DNA of 64,000 nucleotides. Source: DSWT01 sp035373625. Its GTDB lineage: Bacteria; Chloroflexota; Anaerolineae; B4-G1; SLSP01. A program made the translations under genes and the position numbers. The stretch lies in NCBI GenBank assembly GCA_035373625.1, contig DAOSNS010000022.1, positions 1 to 64,000 on the forward strand, written 5' to 3'. Positions 8,136 through 16,978 of this stretch are shown one piece after another (the stretch's first letter is position 1; each line of letters begins with the position of its first letter). Below the pieces are notes generated by a model. The model ran no database searches, was not told the DNA's origin, and saw nothing but the letters and a program-made list of their open reading frames with translations.

Positions 8136-8296
8136 ACAACTAACTATCCGACTACAAGACTAAAGACTACTGGACTAAAGACTACCAGACTAAAGACTAC
8201 CAGACTAAAGACTACAAGACTAAAGACTACCAGACTAAAGACTACCGGACTAAAGACTACCAGACTAAAGACTACCGGACTAAAGACTACCAGACT
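8136..8296. repeat. TAAAGACTACCAGAC 15-bp array facing the preceding one
   Basis: About nine copies of a 15-bp unit, TAAAGACTAC followed by CAGAC, CGGAC or AAGAC, follow the stop of the peptidase gene. GACTAC is the reverse complement of the GTAGTC core of the neighbouring array, so the two can pair over many registers. Confidence 0.85.
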
Positions 8297-11200
8297 ATTG
8301 CCGCAGGACGAACGGAAGGTAAATGCGGAATTTCTCGAAGGCCTCCACCCGCGATGTTCCCAACAACAATACCGTGTTCGTCCCCTGGCTGATGGGCAAC
8401 GTGGCGGTGATCCAGCCGGTTGCCGATTGCGTCGGCGCCGTGAAAAAGCCGGTCGCGTCAATCGTGCCCACGTCGCTGCTCCACAAGATGGTGGCCGTCA
8501 ACGCCGTCGGGTTGTCCCAGGCATCATACGGCGTCGCCGTCATCTGGGCCGTTTCCCCTGCCCATAGCCTCAACGGATTTGGCGTAACCTCCAGACGTAC
8601 CGGCGGGCCGACCGTGACCGTCACCACCGCGCTTGCCGTGAAGACATGCTGCGCCTCATTCATCCAGAAGGTCAATGTGGCCGTGACGTGGCCCGTCGTC
8701 GGGGAGGCGGCAGCGGTGAAAACGCCGTTCGCATCTACGCTGCCCGCATCGGTTGACCATGCCGTTGTGGCAGCGATGTCTACCGGATTCCCCCACATAT
8801 CTACCAGCGTCGCCGTGAAGGAGATAGAGTCGGCTACCTGCACCCGGGCAGCCGGCGGATCCAGCACGACGGCTGCCGGAGCCGCCGCCCGCACATAAAC
8901 TCGCGCGCGACCGGTCAGGGTGAATGACGCCGGCTCCGCGAAGCGGGCCGTTGCCGTCACCCATCCATCACCAACCGTCGTCGGCGCCGTGAAAAGGCCG
9001 GTCGCGTCAATCGTGCCAAGGCTACTTTCCCAAACCAGTGTTGGTGTAGCTGTGGTTGGGTTGCCCCAGGCATCCACAAGTGTCGTCGTGAATTGCAGGG
9101 TTTGTTCAGGCAAAGCGACCACCACATCAGGTGTAACGATGACCGCGGCCGGCGGGCCGGCCGTAACCGTAATAGTGACCACGGTGGAAAGTGGACCAAG
9201 GTGTCCGATGATCCGCGTGGTCGTGAGCACCAACGGTGCGGTGTAGACGCCATACGCATCCACCGATCCTCCCTCCACCGTCCACGTGGGCGTGACGGCG
9301 AACGTCTGCCCGAAGCGCGTGTCGCCCTCACTGAGCAGCCATGTCCCCAGCTCAACCCGGCTGCCCAGGGGCACCGTCAAGGTGGCGGGTGTGATGCGCA
9401 ATCTCGACCACCACGGGAGCCACAGCGCCGGGTCGCCGAACAGTGTGTACGTCCGCGCTTCATACGAATAGGAAATGGCTTGCCGTCCAACCTGTGTAAG
9501 CTCGCCCAAATTAAGGATGCCCCGCTGAAACGCCGCTCTGAACATCGCCCGTGCCAGACTTTCCTCGCTGGAAGCATAAGCCAGCCCTGCCGGCCCGTAG
9601 GCCGCAATCGCGCCCGTCTGCGTCAAAACCGTCGTGGTCCACTCGCCGATGGAGCGCACATCGCGGCCAGGCAGGCTGGGATATTTCGGCGGGAACATCC
9701 AATAGCCGTCCCAACAATCCAGTGAGAGCAGGAAAGGCAGCGCCGTGGTCTGGGTGAGCGCGGCAAGATCGGTGTTGAAGATCAACGGCTCGTGCGCCCA
9801 GCGATGGATGGAGCCGTGGCCCGAATACGCCAGCAGTCCCGCGCCTGCGTTCCACGCCTGGGTCAGCGCGTTCGTGGCCGCCGGACACGGTTGAAGGGCA
9901 GGTGGGCAGTAGGTTTCCATATAGACCGTCTGCGTCGTTATCGCGGTGGGGAACAGGCTCCGCAGGCGTTCCAGCAAGCTGTCGAATCCCTCGTCATAGC
10001 TCTCGCCGTTATCGGCGACGAGGAGCGCGTGCAGTTGCCACGGCGCGGGTGGCTGCGCCTCGTAGGCCAGCACCTTCGTCACATAGGAGGCAACTTCTTC
10101 CACAGTTTGGGCGGGGAGACGTCCCACGTAGACCTCCGGGAAGCCATCATTGTTCACATCTCCGAAGCGGCTGTCCACCGGCACATCGCCCTGGTTGGGA
10201 TCGGCAAATTCACGGTACGGCGGAATCCACGTAGGTGTGAACGGGCCATAGCTTGTCGGATTGTAGCCCTTGAGGTTAAAGTTGCCATCGCCCACGAGGA
10301 AGAGATGCTTCACCGCCGGACCGGGCCAATGGGTGTGCGCGTAGGCCACAAACGCGCGAATGGCCTCCGGGTGGAAGACACCGCCGTTGAACAGGGGGTA
10401 AATATCCTCCACGGCAACGCGGCGCACGCGCACTCCTTGCGCTTCGCGTTGCGCGGCGAGCGGTTGTAGCGCGTCCAGAAAATGCCGTGGCGCGATGATG
10501 ATCTCATCCGCCCCCGTGGACGGTGCAAGCAGGTCAAGGGCCGGCGAATAGCGCACAGGCGCGACCGGGCGGGGAACTTCGGCCAGGTAGCGCGTCCCGA
10601 CCGGTGCGGTATCCTGGAAAACCGCGCCGCCGTTGACAAGCACGACGGGCCGCAGCGGATTGCTCACATCGTACAGGCGCGCTCCGGCGGGCCAATCCGC
10701 CACGGCATACGTCGCCGCCGCATCCGTCAGCGCCGCACAGACGAACGTGCCATCAACCGTTACCGGTGAGCGGCGATAGGTCAGTTCCGCACGGTCGAAG
10801 AAGATGCGCTGCGGCCCCACATCGGTGACGTAGGCCACACGCACGTTATTGTTCCCCGTAAGCAACGCCGCAGCGGGCACGCTCGTGGTGATGATGTGGC
10901 CGATCTTGCCATCCCAATAGAAGTCACCCAACGCCGTCCCGTTGAAGGTGAGACGCACGTGATGGTCGGGATTAACGCCATCGTTGTAGTTGAACGACGC
11001 CATTTCCACCACCAACATCGCCGCATCGCCGGACGTCAATGGCGCAGGCAGGGCAATGGGATAGGTTCTGGTGGTGGTGTTGACGACGTTCACATCCTCC
11101 CAGAACCAGGTCGTGGCGGTGCCCGGATCGGTACTGGCGCGCGCCCAATAGCGCAGATTGCGTTCGGCGACGGCGGTGGCGCGGCAGATGCCGGCGGGTG

Positions 11201-11675
11201 CCCCTACAGGCGTCACATCGCGCGTCGCCATACGCAGGCCGGGTGTGGACGCATCCACGGTGAGCCAGTACACGTTCTCGTCGGTGTATTCTTCATCGTG
11301 GCGCGTCCCATGGAACTTTTCCCCGTAGAAGATGAGCGCGTCATCGGGATCGAACGACCCCGTTCCCAGTTCGTGCAATGCCACCTCCTGCCCGCGCCAG
11401 AACAGATGCACATCGGCCAGCGCCGCGCCTGTGACGGGGACGCCGGCTGCCGCGAGTGTGGCGTAATCCAGCATGTAAATGCCATCGGTGATGATCCCGA
11501 TACGCCAAACGGGATCGGGAAGCAGGAAAGGCGGAGTGAGCGAGAGAGAAGGGGAGAAGGCGAGAGGGCGAGGGGACAAGGGGGCCGCGCGCACGGAGAG
11601 CGTTGGGATGAGCAACAGCAATGCACCGAGTATAGCAAGTCCCAACGGGCCATAGCGTTTTATTAGTGTATCCAT
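8295..11675 (-). CDS. Secreted gingipain-like cysteine peptidase (family C25) with Ig-like repeats
   Basis: The 1126-residue protein has a signal peptide (hydrophobic residues about 10-30, cleavage near VRAAP). A C25-type N-terminal region and catalytic domain follow. The catalytic pair is visible as H620 in AYSGHGS and C654 in SLDCWDGYW; upstream lie GDGNFNLKGY and FPEVYVGRLPA, usual for the family. The last third contains about four Big/filamin-type Ig-like domains (each with VDAWGNPT or similar and a GTIDATGLFTAP turn). It ends in FRIYLPFVLRQ, the tail shared with other surface proteins here. It probably degrades proteins outside the cell. An AAAGGA precedes the ATG. Confidence 0.85.
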   Translation of the reverse strand: MDTLIKRYGPLGLAILGALLLLIPTLSVRAAPLSPRPLAFSPSLSLTPPFLLPDPVWRIGIITDGIYMLDYATLAAAGVPVTGAALADVHLFWRGQEVALHELGTGSFDPDDALIFYGEKFHGTRHDEEYTDENVYWLTVDASTPGLRMATRDVTPVGAPAGICRATAVAERNLRYWARASTDPGTATTWFWEDVNVVNTTTRTYPIALPAPLTSGDAAMLVVEMASFNYNDGVNPDHHVRLTFNGTALGDFYWDGKIGHIITTSVPAAALLTGNNNVRVAYVTDVGPQRIFFDRAELTYRRSPVTVDGTFVCAALTDAAATYAVADWPAGARLYDVSNPLRPVVLVNGGAVFQDTAPVGTRYLAEVPRPVAPVRYSPALDLLAPSTGADEIIIAPRHFLDALQPLAAQREAQGVRVRRVAVEDIYPLFNGGVFHPEAIRAFVAYAHTHWPGPAVKHLFLVGDGNFNLKGYNPTSYGPFTPTWIPPYREFADPNQGDVPVDSRFGDVNNDGFPEVYVGRLPAQTVEEVASYVTKVLAYEAQPPAPWQLHALLVADNGESYDEGFDSLLERLRSLFPTAITTQTVYMETYCPPALQPCPAATNALTQAWNAGAGLLAYSGHGSIHRWAHEPLIFNTDLAALTQTTALPFLLSLDCWDGYWMFPPKYPSLPGRDVRSIGEWTTTVLTQTGAIAAYGPAGLAYASSEESLARAMFRAAFQRGILNLGELTQVGRQAISYSYEARTYTLFGDPALWLPWWSRLRITPATLTVPLGSRVELGTWLLSEGDTRFGQTFAVTPTWTVEGGSVDAYGVYTAPLVLTTTRIIGHLGPLSTVVTITVTAGPPAAVIVTPDVVVALPEQTLQFTTTLVDAWGNPTTATPTLVWESSLGTIDATGLFTAPTTVGDGWVTATARFAEPASFTLTGRARVYVRAAAPAAVVLDPPAARVQVADSISFTATLVDMWGNPVDIAATTAWSTDAGSVDANGVFTAAASPTTGHVTATLTFWMNEAQHVFTASAVVTVTVGPPVRLEVTPNPLRLWAGETAQMTATPYDAWDNPTALTATILWSSDVGTIDATGFFTAPTQSATGWITATLPISQGTNTVLLLGTSRVEAFEKFRIYLPFVLRQ

Positions 11676-11980
11676 AACGTAATCCTTTCTATTTTACCAG
11701 GACTTACGCAGTCGCACTCATTTTTCACCGCAGAGGCCGCCGAGAGCGCCGAGAAATGAGAAAATCTCAGCGACTTCTACGTGCCCGGCGGCAAAGTTTC
11801 GCCAGTTTACGTAAATTTTGCTTATGAGAGGTCATCTACGTCTATTCTACTCTCAGACGCCAGGGATGCAATGTGCCAGGAAGGGCTTTTTGTGGCGGGG
11901 CGAAGCCCCACCATAAAAACCGCTCCCCCCGGCCTTAATTGCCGGAAGCGGCCAAATGCGATAGCCCTGAGGTGAAGTCA

Positions 11981-12008
11981 TTGACACCAGCGGGCTGTGG
12001 ACTATAAT
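11981..12008 (+). promoter_or_regulatory. Consensus promoter for the MBL-fold gene
   Basis: TTGACA (11981-11986) and TATAAT (12003-12008) are both perfect and 16 bp apart. The rest of 11676-12133 holds no gene: a CACAGAG-type word element near 11725-11755, then unremarkable sequence. Confidence 0.85.
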
Positions 12009-12079
12009 GACTTCTATCCGGCGGACTGAAGACACTTCGTAAGAACTCGTGGCGGACTTGCCGGCAATCAGATGAAAAT

Positions 12080-12109
12080 AACGTTGAAATGCTGGAATGT
12101 TTCAACGTT
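12080..12109. promoter_or_regulatory. Inverted repeat in the leader of the MBL-fold gene
   Basis: AACGTTGAAA (12080-12089) and TTTCAACGTT (12100-12109) form a perfect 10-bp inverted repeat. It lies between the promoter and the GGAG at 12122-12125. It may be an operator or an mRNA hairpin. Confidence 0.5.
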
Positions 12110-12133
12110 CCGACGAACTTTGGAGCTTTACCA

Positions 12134-13018
12134 ATGAAAACACAGGCTTTTCCCTATGCGGAGATAGCACCGAACACCTACGAAATCGGAGAATTCGATT
12201 GCGCTTCGATCTTTCTCATCGTGGGTGACGAAAAAGCGATGCTCATTGATACCGGCGTGGGCATCGGCGACCTCAAGGGCTTCATCCGCAAGCTGACGGA
12301 CAAGCCGCTGATGGTCTGCTACACCCACAATCATATGGACCACGTGGGGGGCGCCGGTGCTTTCGACAACGCCTATATCCATCCCAACGACATGGCCGGC
12401 TTTGCGACCGGGGGACGCATCGGCCTGGGCATCGCCGAACGCGCGGCGTACATCAAGACAATCGCCGAGCGTGAAAAAGGCGATTACCCTTACGATCTCG
12501 CCGTGGACCTCACCGAATGGGGACCGCCGCCGCCCCTGTATCCCCTTGAGGATGGGCAGGTGATTGACCTGGGGAACCGCCGGGTGACGGTGTACGCCTG
12601 CCCCGGTCACACGGCCGGCTCGGTCACATTCCTGGATGAAAACTCGCGCACCCTGTTCGTGGGCGACGCCTGCAACTGCAATCTCTTCCTGGGCGGCGGC
12701 CCGCCCGGCACTCCCAACTTCACCTCGATTGAGAAGGCGCTGTTTTACCTGCGACGCCTGCACCGTATGCTGCATGTCCAATATGACCGCTATTACAACG
12801 GGCACTACGATTTCCGTCCCCTGGGCCAGCCCCTCGGCGAAGATGTGCTTCCCGACGCCATCACTGCCTGTGAACAAATCATCGCCGGCACCGCGAAGGT
12901 TGATATCCGCGCCGCCCCTCTGCCCGGCGCGCCGCTGATCCATGTGGTAACGGTGGGACGCACCAACGTCGCCTTCAATCCCGACGGCATCTACGAGACG
13001 AGCTGGGTAACGGGGTGA
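12134..13018 (+). CDS. Metallo-beta-lactamase-fold hydrolase
   Basis: The 294-residue protein has the binuclear zinc motif H65-x-H67-x-D69-H70, reading THNHMDHVGG. A later CPGHTAGS supplies the third histidine, FVGDAC the bridging Asp, and NGHYDF the last His. The substrate is unknown; family members include lactonases, glyoxalase II and ribonucleases. The ATG at 12134 is chosen because GGAG lies eight bases upstream; an in-frame ATG at 12089 lies inside the leader inverted repeat. It is a single-gene unit with a consensus promoter. Confidence 0.85.
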   Translation: MKTQAFPYAEIAPNTYEIGEFDCASIFLIVGDEKAMLIDTGVGIGDLKGFIRKLTDKPLMVCYTHNHMDHVGGAGAFDNAYIHPNDMAGFATGGRIGLGIAERAAYIKTIAEREKGDYPYDLAVDLTEWGPPPPLYPLEDGQVIDLGNRRVTVYACPGHTAGSVTFLDENSRTLFVGDACNCNLFLGGGPPGTPNFTSIEKALFYLRRLHRMLHVQYDRYYNGHYDFRPLGQPLGEDVLPDAITACEQIIAGTAKVDIRAAPLPGAPLIHVVTVGRTNVAFNPDGIYETSWVTG

Positions 13019-13151
13019 AGGGGAAGGCGCTCACGCGCCGGCGTCTCCATCGCATTGCACTTGTCCACGGATGAAGCCCCACTTCTAAAGGTTGCCCCGA
13101 AAGCACCTCGTGCGTCACACGCACGATACATCTGCCCTGCACCGACAAAAA

Positions 13152-13178
13152 CTCCCGCAGACGGGGTGTCTGCGGGAG
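13152..13178 (-). terminator. Terminator of the anchored-protein operon
   Basis: CTCCCGCAGAC (13152-13162) and GTCTGCGGGAG (13168-13178) form a perfect 11-bp stem with a 5-nt loop. On the minus strand a TTTTT run follows at once. Confidence 0.9.
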
Positions 13179-13203
13179 GAAAATAGAATTTAGAGAACGG
13201 ATG

Positions 13204-13929
13204 CTACTTGCGCTTGCGGAGAACGACGAGGCCGGCGGCTGCCAGCAGCCCTACAGTGAGCGCGGCAAAGGGCGAGGCGGCGCTCAGGCCAGAGAAGGTG
13301 ACGGCGGTGGAATTGGTTGTGGCGTTGAAGGTGACGTTATCAACACGCCAGGTACCACCAGCTCCCTCAGCGTTGTATCCATAGATGCGGAAATACACTG
13401 TGGGCTGTCCCCTAATAGCCAAGTCAACGCTGGTTCCCGATCCAAGATCAAAGCTGTGCGATCTCCAGTTTGTATCGTCTGGAACATTGGTTATTGTGGC
13501 GGGAATCTGTGTAAAGTTAGTACCGTCTGTGCTGTAATGCACCTCAAAGTCATGAATCCCTGTACCAGAGCGCCTCTCGTCAAAGCTGAGGGTGATGTGC
13601 CCATAGTTGGTCAGATCAACCATGAATTCAAAGTAGTCATTGGCGTCCAGTGTCCCTGTTGACCAATCTTGAAAAGACCATGAGTATCCAGTTCCTCCAA
13701 AGCCAACAGGAAACTCACCCGTAGCTGGTATTGTCAGACCACTGCCCCTACTAGCAACTGCATTACCCGTTAGATCCAAATTAGGCACTGGGGAGCCAGA
13801 AGTCTGATCGTTTTCGAAGGTCCACTGCGTAAAGTCTATGGGCGCAGCTATAGCCGGTGTCGGCAGCAAACCTATTAAGATGATGAGTAACATCGCCCTT
13901 GTAAACGTCAAAAAACTTTTTCCAGCCAT
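13204..13929 (-). CDS. Secreted protein with C-terminal membrane anchor
   Basis: The 241-residue protein has an N-terminal signal peptide (hydrophobic residues about 12-28, ending AIAAP). A beta-rich body follows, resembling PEP-CTERM or choice-of-anchor jelly-roll domains (WTFENDQTSG near the start, TWRVDNVTFN near the end). A C-terminal hydrophobic helix closes with LRKRK. No LPXTG or PEP motif precedes the helix. AAGGAG lies eight bases before the ATG. It follows a 35-residue peptide gene by 69 bp under one promoter and ends at a strong terminator, so the two form a bicistronic unit. Confidence 0.8.
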   Translation of the reverse strand: MAGKSFLTFTRAMLLIILIGLLPTPAIAAPIDFTQWTFENDQTSGSPVPNLDLTGNAVASRGSGLTIPATGEFPVGFGGTGYSWSFQDWSTGTLDANDYFEFMVDLTNYGHITLSFDERRSGTGIHDFEVHYSTDGTNFTQIPATITNVPDDTNWRSHSFDLGSGTSVDLAIRGQPTVYFRIYGYNAEGAGGTWRVDNVTFNATTNSTAVTFSGLSAASPFAALTVGLLAAAGLVVLRKRK

Positions 13930-13998
13930 GTTTGATCTCCTTTGCTGTTTAGCAGTTGATGAAAGTTCTGTTTTTGTTAGAACAAGACTCCCAATCTT

Positions 13999-14106
13999 CT
14001 ACCACTCCCAATCCTCAAGTATATCCGGGAACTCCGGCATGCTCAGCGGGCTGCCCGCCTGGATTTCCAGGTCGCCTTCGTACACGATTTCCGGTGCTTC
14101 GTACAT
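13999..14106 (-). CDS. 35-residue peptide, possible RiPP (lasso-like) precursor
   Basis: A perfect AAGGAGG (complement of 14114-14120) lies seven bases before the ATG, and a near-consensus promoter reads into it. The N-terminus has Y2-x2-P5-x-I7-x3-G11, the spacing of leader peptides bound by RiPP recognition elements. From G18 the rest reads GSPLSMPEFPDILEDWEW, with Glu at position 8 of that stretch, where lasso peptides close their ring. The conserved leader Thr is missing and no maturation enzyme is in the window. The last residues (DWEW) lie in a repeated GATTGGGAGT word, so the C-terminus may have been altered. The gene is well supported; the RiPP role is inference. Confidence 0.65.
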   Translation of the reverse strand: MYEAPEIVYEGDLEIQAGSPLSMPEFPDILEDWEW

Positions 14107-14241
14107 GGGATTTCCTCCTTAGAAAATAAATTGTGGTGAACAGAATATCGAACACGGGGTTTCGCAAAGTCTACGAGATTCGCTGGCTGACGTTGCACCT
14201 CCTGGCTTTATGAAAGACAAGAAAACACCACCTCAATCCCT

Positions 14242-14270
14242 ATCATAACATTGAAAAGAAATGTTGACAA
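14242..14270 (-). promoter_or_regulatory. Promoter of the small peptide operon
   Basis: TTGTCA (complement of 14265-14270) and TATGAT (complement of 14242-14247) are 17 bp apart. The promoter reads toward the 35-residue peptide gene with a leader of about 130 nt. Confidence 0.75.
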
Positions 14271-14286
14271 GTTCTGGCAGGCGCGG

Positions 14287-14342
14287 GGCCTTATCATTTT
14301 CTTGCTCCGAGGGGAACACCAGTCCTTTTTAGCTGATAGAGG
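14287..14342. repeat. Interspersed repeat, copy 1
   Basis: CTTGCTCCGAGGGGAAC, CCAGT and TTTTAGCTGATAGAG occur here in the same order as at 24826-24875. The element overlaps the 3' end of the 607-residue protein gene and encodes its last 15 or so residues. Confidence 0.75.
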
Positions 14343-16117
14343 TTGAGAAACGCAGCCACAAGCAGCCCCACAAGTTCGCCGCTCAAGTTCCCGCACGCCG
14401 CCCATCCTTTAAGGCCCCGTACTCGCATCGGCGTGCCCCCTTCTCCGGCAATGATCCACGTGGAAAAAGCGTTTACATCGCGGCAGGTGACGGCGCGCGC
14501 AGCGACATCCAGGGCACGGCGGAGCTGCGGGCAGGCGTTCCAGGTCGCGCCGTTCCAGTGCGTCAGATACAGGCTCGCAGCATCGGTAATGCCCGAAGCC
14601 GCGAGTTCTTCCAACGTGTAGCGTAACGTCACGTCGGCGGTGAAGGTCGCCGTGGCGGGCGCAACGGTAATGGCATACACGCGCGGCAGCGGCAACCCGG
14701 TAGTCTGCATGGTCGGTGGCGCACCGGGGAGCACACAGGCGGTGATCACGTCCATTGTTCCGGCAGTGAGGATGATCGTCGCGCCGACGCCGTCGAAATC
14801 ATAGCGTCCTGTGCCGGTGATGGCATGCGTCTGGCAGAGGGGACATGCGGCACGGTAGACCCGCTGCCCGGTGGTGTAATTCGAAGTCCAGGCATAGAGA
14901 TAGCCGTTGAAGGGGATCAACTCGCTGTAATAGTTTTGAGGGTCGCCCAAACCGGAACCGTCCACCTGCTCCCAATCCACCAGACCGCCGGCCTGGAGAA
15001 CGCCGGTGGTGCGCCAGACTTCGACGCCGGTGCTGGTGTTGGTCACGGCAACATATAACGCGCCGTTGTAGACCGTCGCCCCATCCACGACGGCGCCGTA
15101 ATTCGTGCTGTTGCCGTTCATGCCCTCCTGATTCACCTGCGTCCACGTGCCGGGGTCGCCGTTTGCGCTGCGATAGATGACAATACCGCCGGGCGAAGAT
15201 GTGGCGATGTAGAGACAACCTCCCAGGTCGCCCAGGATGTCGACACGTCGGGAGCGCGCCACGCCGGTGAACACGCGTGTCCAGGTGGGTTGCGCAGCGA
15301 CAATATCGCTTGTGCGGTACAGCGCGCCATCATGGGTCGTCGCGCAATTGGTCCCCACGCAAACTTGCGCGCCGAAGTAGAGCGCACTGCTATACACATA
15401 ACCCGACCAGACTTCCACCACCGACGTTTGATTGCCCGTCGAGCCGAAGCCGCCGTAGTTTTTCTGGACCCAGTTCGCGCCATCCTGTGTGCACCACACC
15501 TGCGCGCCGGTCTGCCAGTTCTGGGTGCCGCCGCACAACCACCCCTGAAAAACCTGCATATCCTTGAAGTTGGTGTTATTCACATCGCCAAAGCCCGCCG
15601 TGATGACGCGGGTCCACGAACCTGCGTCGCCGGTGGTGCTGCTGTAGACGAGCGTGCCATAAGTGCTGCTGCCGCCGTTGGCGGTGCTGGCGTACAGCGT
15701 GCCCTGGAAGACGGCGAGGCTGTCAATGTGGTCGTTTTGCGTGACGACGGCATTGCCGAAGGGCCAGCCGTTCGCATCGGCGGCGACCTCCTCCCAATCT
15801 GCCTGCCCGGTGGGGACGCGGACGCCGGCCTTCGTCCGCCAGAGCCGCGCGCCGTAGATATTGTCGGCCTCCATGCCCACGTAAAGTTGATCGTTGAAGA
15901 CGACGACCTCGAAGCCTTCCTCATTAGCATAACTGCTATCGCCGCCGGTCCCCATGCCAAACGCACCGTCATTGACGGGTACCCACGTGGAACACGGGCC
16001 GGCGGAGGTATCGGGAGGCAAGGTGTCACCAGCCACCGCGCCATGATGCCACAAGAGCAGCAACAGCGCGGCGCAGGCCACGGTCACACCCACCCAACCC
16101 CAGCGATGATAGAGCAT
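14294..16117 (-). CDS. Secreted beta-propeller-like protein
   Basis: The 607-residue protein has a signal peptide (hydrophobic stretch about 9-22, ending AVAGD). The body has repeating blocks with VFQGTLY, YNGALYV, FNGYLYAW and DQLYVGM, spaced about 50-60 residues apart, which suggests a beta-propeller. A later domain (about 440-560) carries an ITVAPATATFTADVTLRYT-type beta sandwich. The final LYQLKRTGVPLGARK comes from an interspersed repeat and is unlikely to be original. No Shine-Dalgarno site is seen; a TATAAT six bases before the ATG suggests a leaderless transcript. Ligand unknown. Confidence 0.75.
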   Translation of the reverse strand: MLYHRWGWVGVTVACAALLLLLWHHGAVAGDTLPPDTSAGPCSTWVPVNDGAFGMGTGGDSSYANEEGFEVVVFNDQLYVGMEADNIYGARLWRTKAGVRVPTGQADWEEVAADANGWPFGNAVVTQNDHIDSLAVFQGTLYASTANGGSSTYGTLVYSSTTGDAGSWTRVITAGFGDVNNTNFKDMQVFQGWLCGGTQNWQTGAQVWCTQDGANWVQKNYGGFGSTGNQTSVVEVWSGYVYSSALYFGAQVCVGTNCATTHDGALYRTSDIVAAQPTWTRVFTGVARSRRVDILGDLGGCLYIATSSPGGIVIYRSANGDPGTWTQVNQEGMNGNSTNYGAVVDGATVYNGALYVAVTNTSTGVEVWRTTGVLQAGGLVDWEQVDGSGLGDPQNYYSELIPFNGYLYAWTSNYTTGQRVYRAACPLCQTHAITGTGRYDFDGVGATIILTAGTMDVITACVLPGAPPTMQTTGLPLPRVYAITVAPATATFTADVTLRYTLEELAASGITDAASLYLTHWNGATWNACPQLRRALDVAARAVTCRDVNAFSTWIIAGEGGTPMRVRGLKGWAACGNLSGELVGLLVAAFLNLYQLKRTGVPLGARK

Positions 16118-16123
16118 AACTCT

Positions 16124-16129
16124 ATTATA
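16124..16129 (-). promoter_or_regulatory. -10 box for a leaderless transcript
   Basis: TATAAT (complement of 16124-16129) ends six bases before the ATG of the 607-residue protein, so transcription would begin at or beside the start codon. The -35 region is weak. Confidence 0.55.
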
Positions 16130-16204
16130 CCCCTGTGTGGGGGGACATAAAGGTCTTATCGGCTACAAAACAGGTTACAGCGTATAATCGCACCCCGCCG
16201 GTGG

Positions 16205-16867
16205 TTAATGCGATTCTGTGTCGAGGTGCACCAGCCCTTCTCGCAAAGCATACAACGCCGCCTGGGTGCGGTTTGCCAGATGCAACTTGCGCAGGATGTT
16301 GCTAACATGGGTGCGGGCGGTGCGTTCGCTGATGAACAACGTTTTGGCGATCTCGTCATTCGCCAGTCCGCGCGCCACCAGTTTGAGCACGTCGGCTTCA
16401 CGCTCGGTGAGCGGTTCGGCGGTGGGCGGCAGATCGGAGGGACGCTGAATTTCCTGCATGACTTTGCGGGCAATGGCCGGATGCATGGTGGGCCATCCCT
16501 GATAGACATCCCGGATGGCCCGCAGCAGTTCCTGGGGAGCGGTGTCTTTGAGCAGATAGCCCAGCGCCCCGGCCTTGATCGCCGGGAAAACTTTGTCGTC
16601 CTCGGCGAAACTGGTGAGCACCAGAATGCGTGCTTCAGGGAGCGCCTGCTTGATCTCGGCAATGGCCTCGATCCCCCCCTTGCGTGGCATCACCAGGTCC
16701 ATCAGAATGATGTCGGGATGCAATTCACACGCACGCGCCACCGCCTCGACGCCATCGGCGGCCTCGCCGACCAGTTCCATCCCCGGCTCGGTGGAAATCA
16801 ACCAGCGCAGGCCCTCACGCACAATGGCGTGATCGTCGGCGATTAAGATGCGAATGGTTTCGTTCAT
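16205..16867 (-). CDS. NarL/FixJ-family response regulator
   Basis: The 220-residue protein has a receiver domain (phospho-acceptor D57 in LMDLVMP, acidic pair D11-D12) and a C-terminal LuxR-type helix-turn-helix (about 155-210, with LTEREADVLKLVARGLAN and TARTHVSNILRKL). It follows its partner kinase on the same strand after a 110-bp spacer that holds an inverted repeat (GTCAACGG 16886-16893 with CCGTTGAC 16929-16936). The regulated genes are unknown; the nearest downstream gene encodes a surface protein. Confidence 0.93.
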   Translation of the reverse strand: MNETIRILIADDHAIVREGLRWLISTEPGMELVGEAADGVEAVARACELHPDIILMDLVMPRKGGIEAIAEIKQALPEARILVLTSFAEDDKVFPAIKAGALGYLLKDTAPQELLRAIRDVYQGWPTMHPAIARKVMQEIQRPSDLPPTAEPLTEREADVLKLVARGLANDEIAKTLFISERTARTHVSNILRKLHLANRTQAALYALREGLVHLDTESH

Positions 16868-16978
16868 CGTAGCTCCTTCGAAAATGTCAACGGATGAAAC
16901 GAATCAAAGAGGAAAAATCCGTTCAATGCCGTTGACAAATTTTCTTGCCTGCATGGTGTGCGGTAGCATTGGCGTCTC

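Noticed and set aside
7870..8296. CRISPR-like appearance
   Set aside because: The units are 8 and 15 bp without unique spacers and no cas genes are present, so these are simple tandem word arrays.
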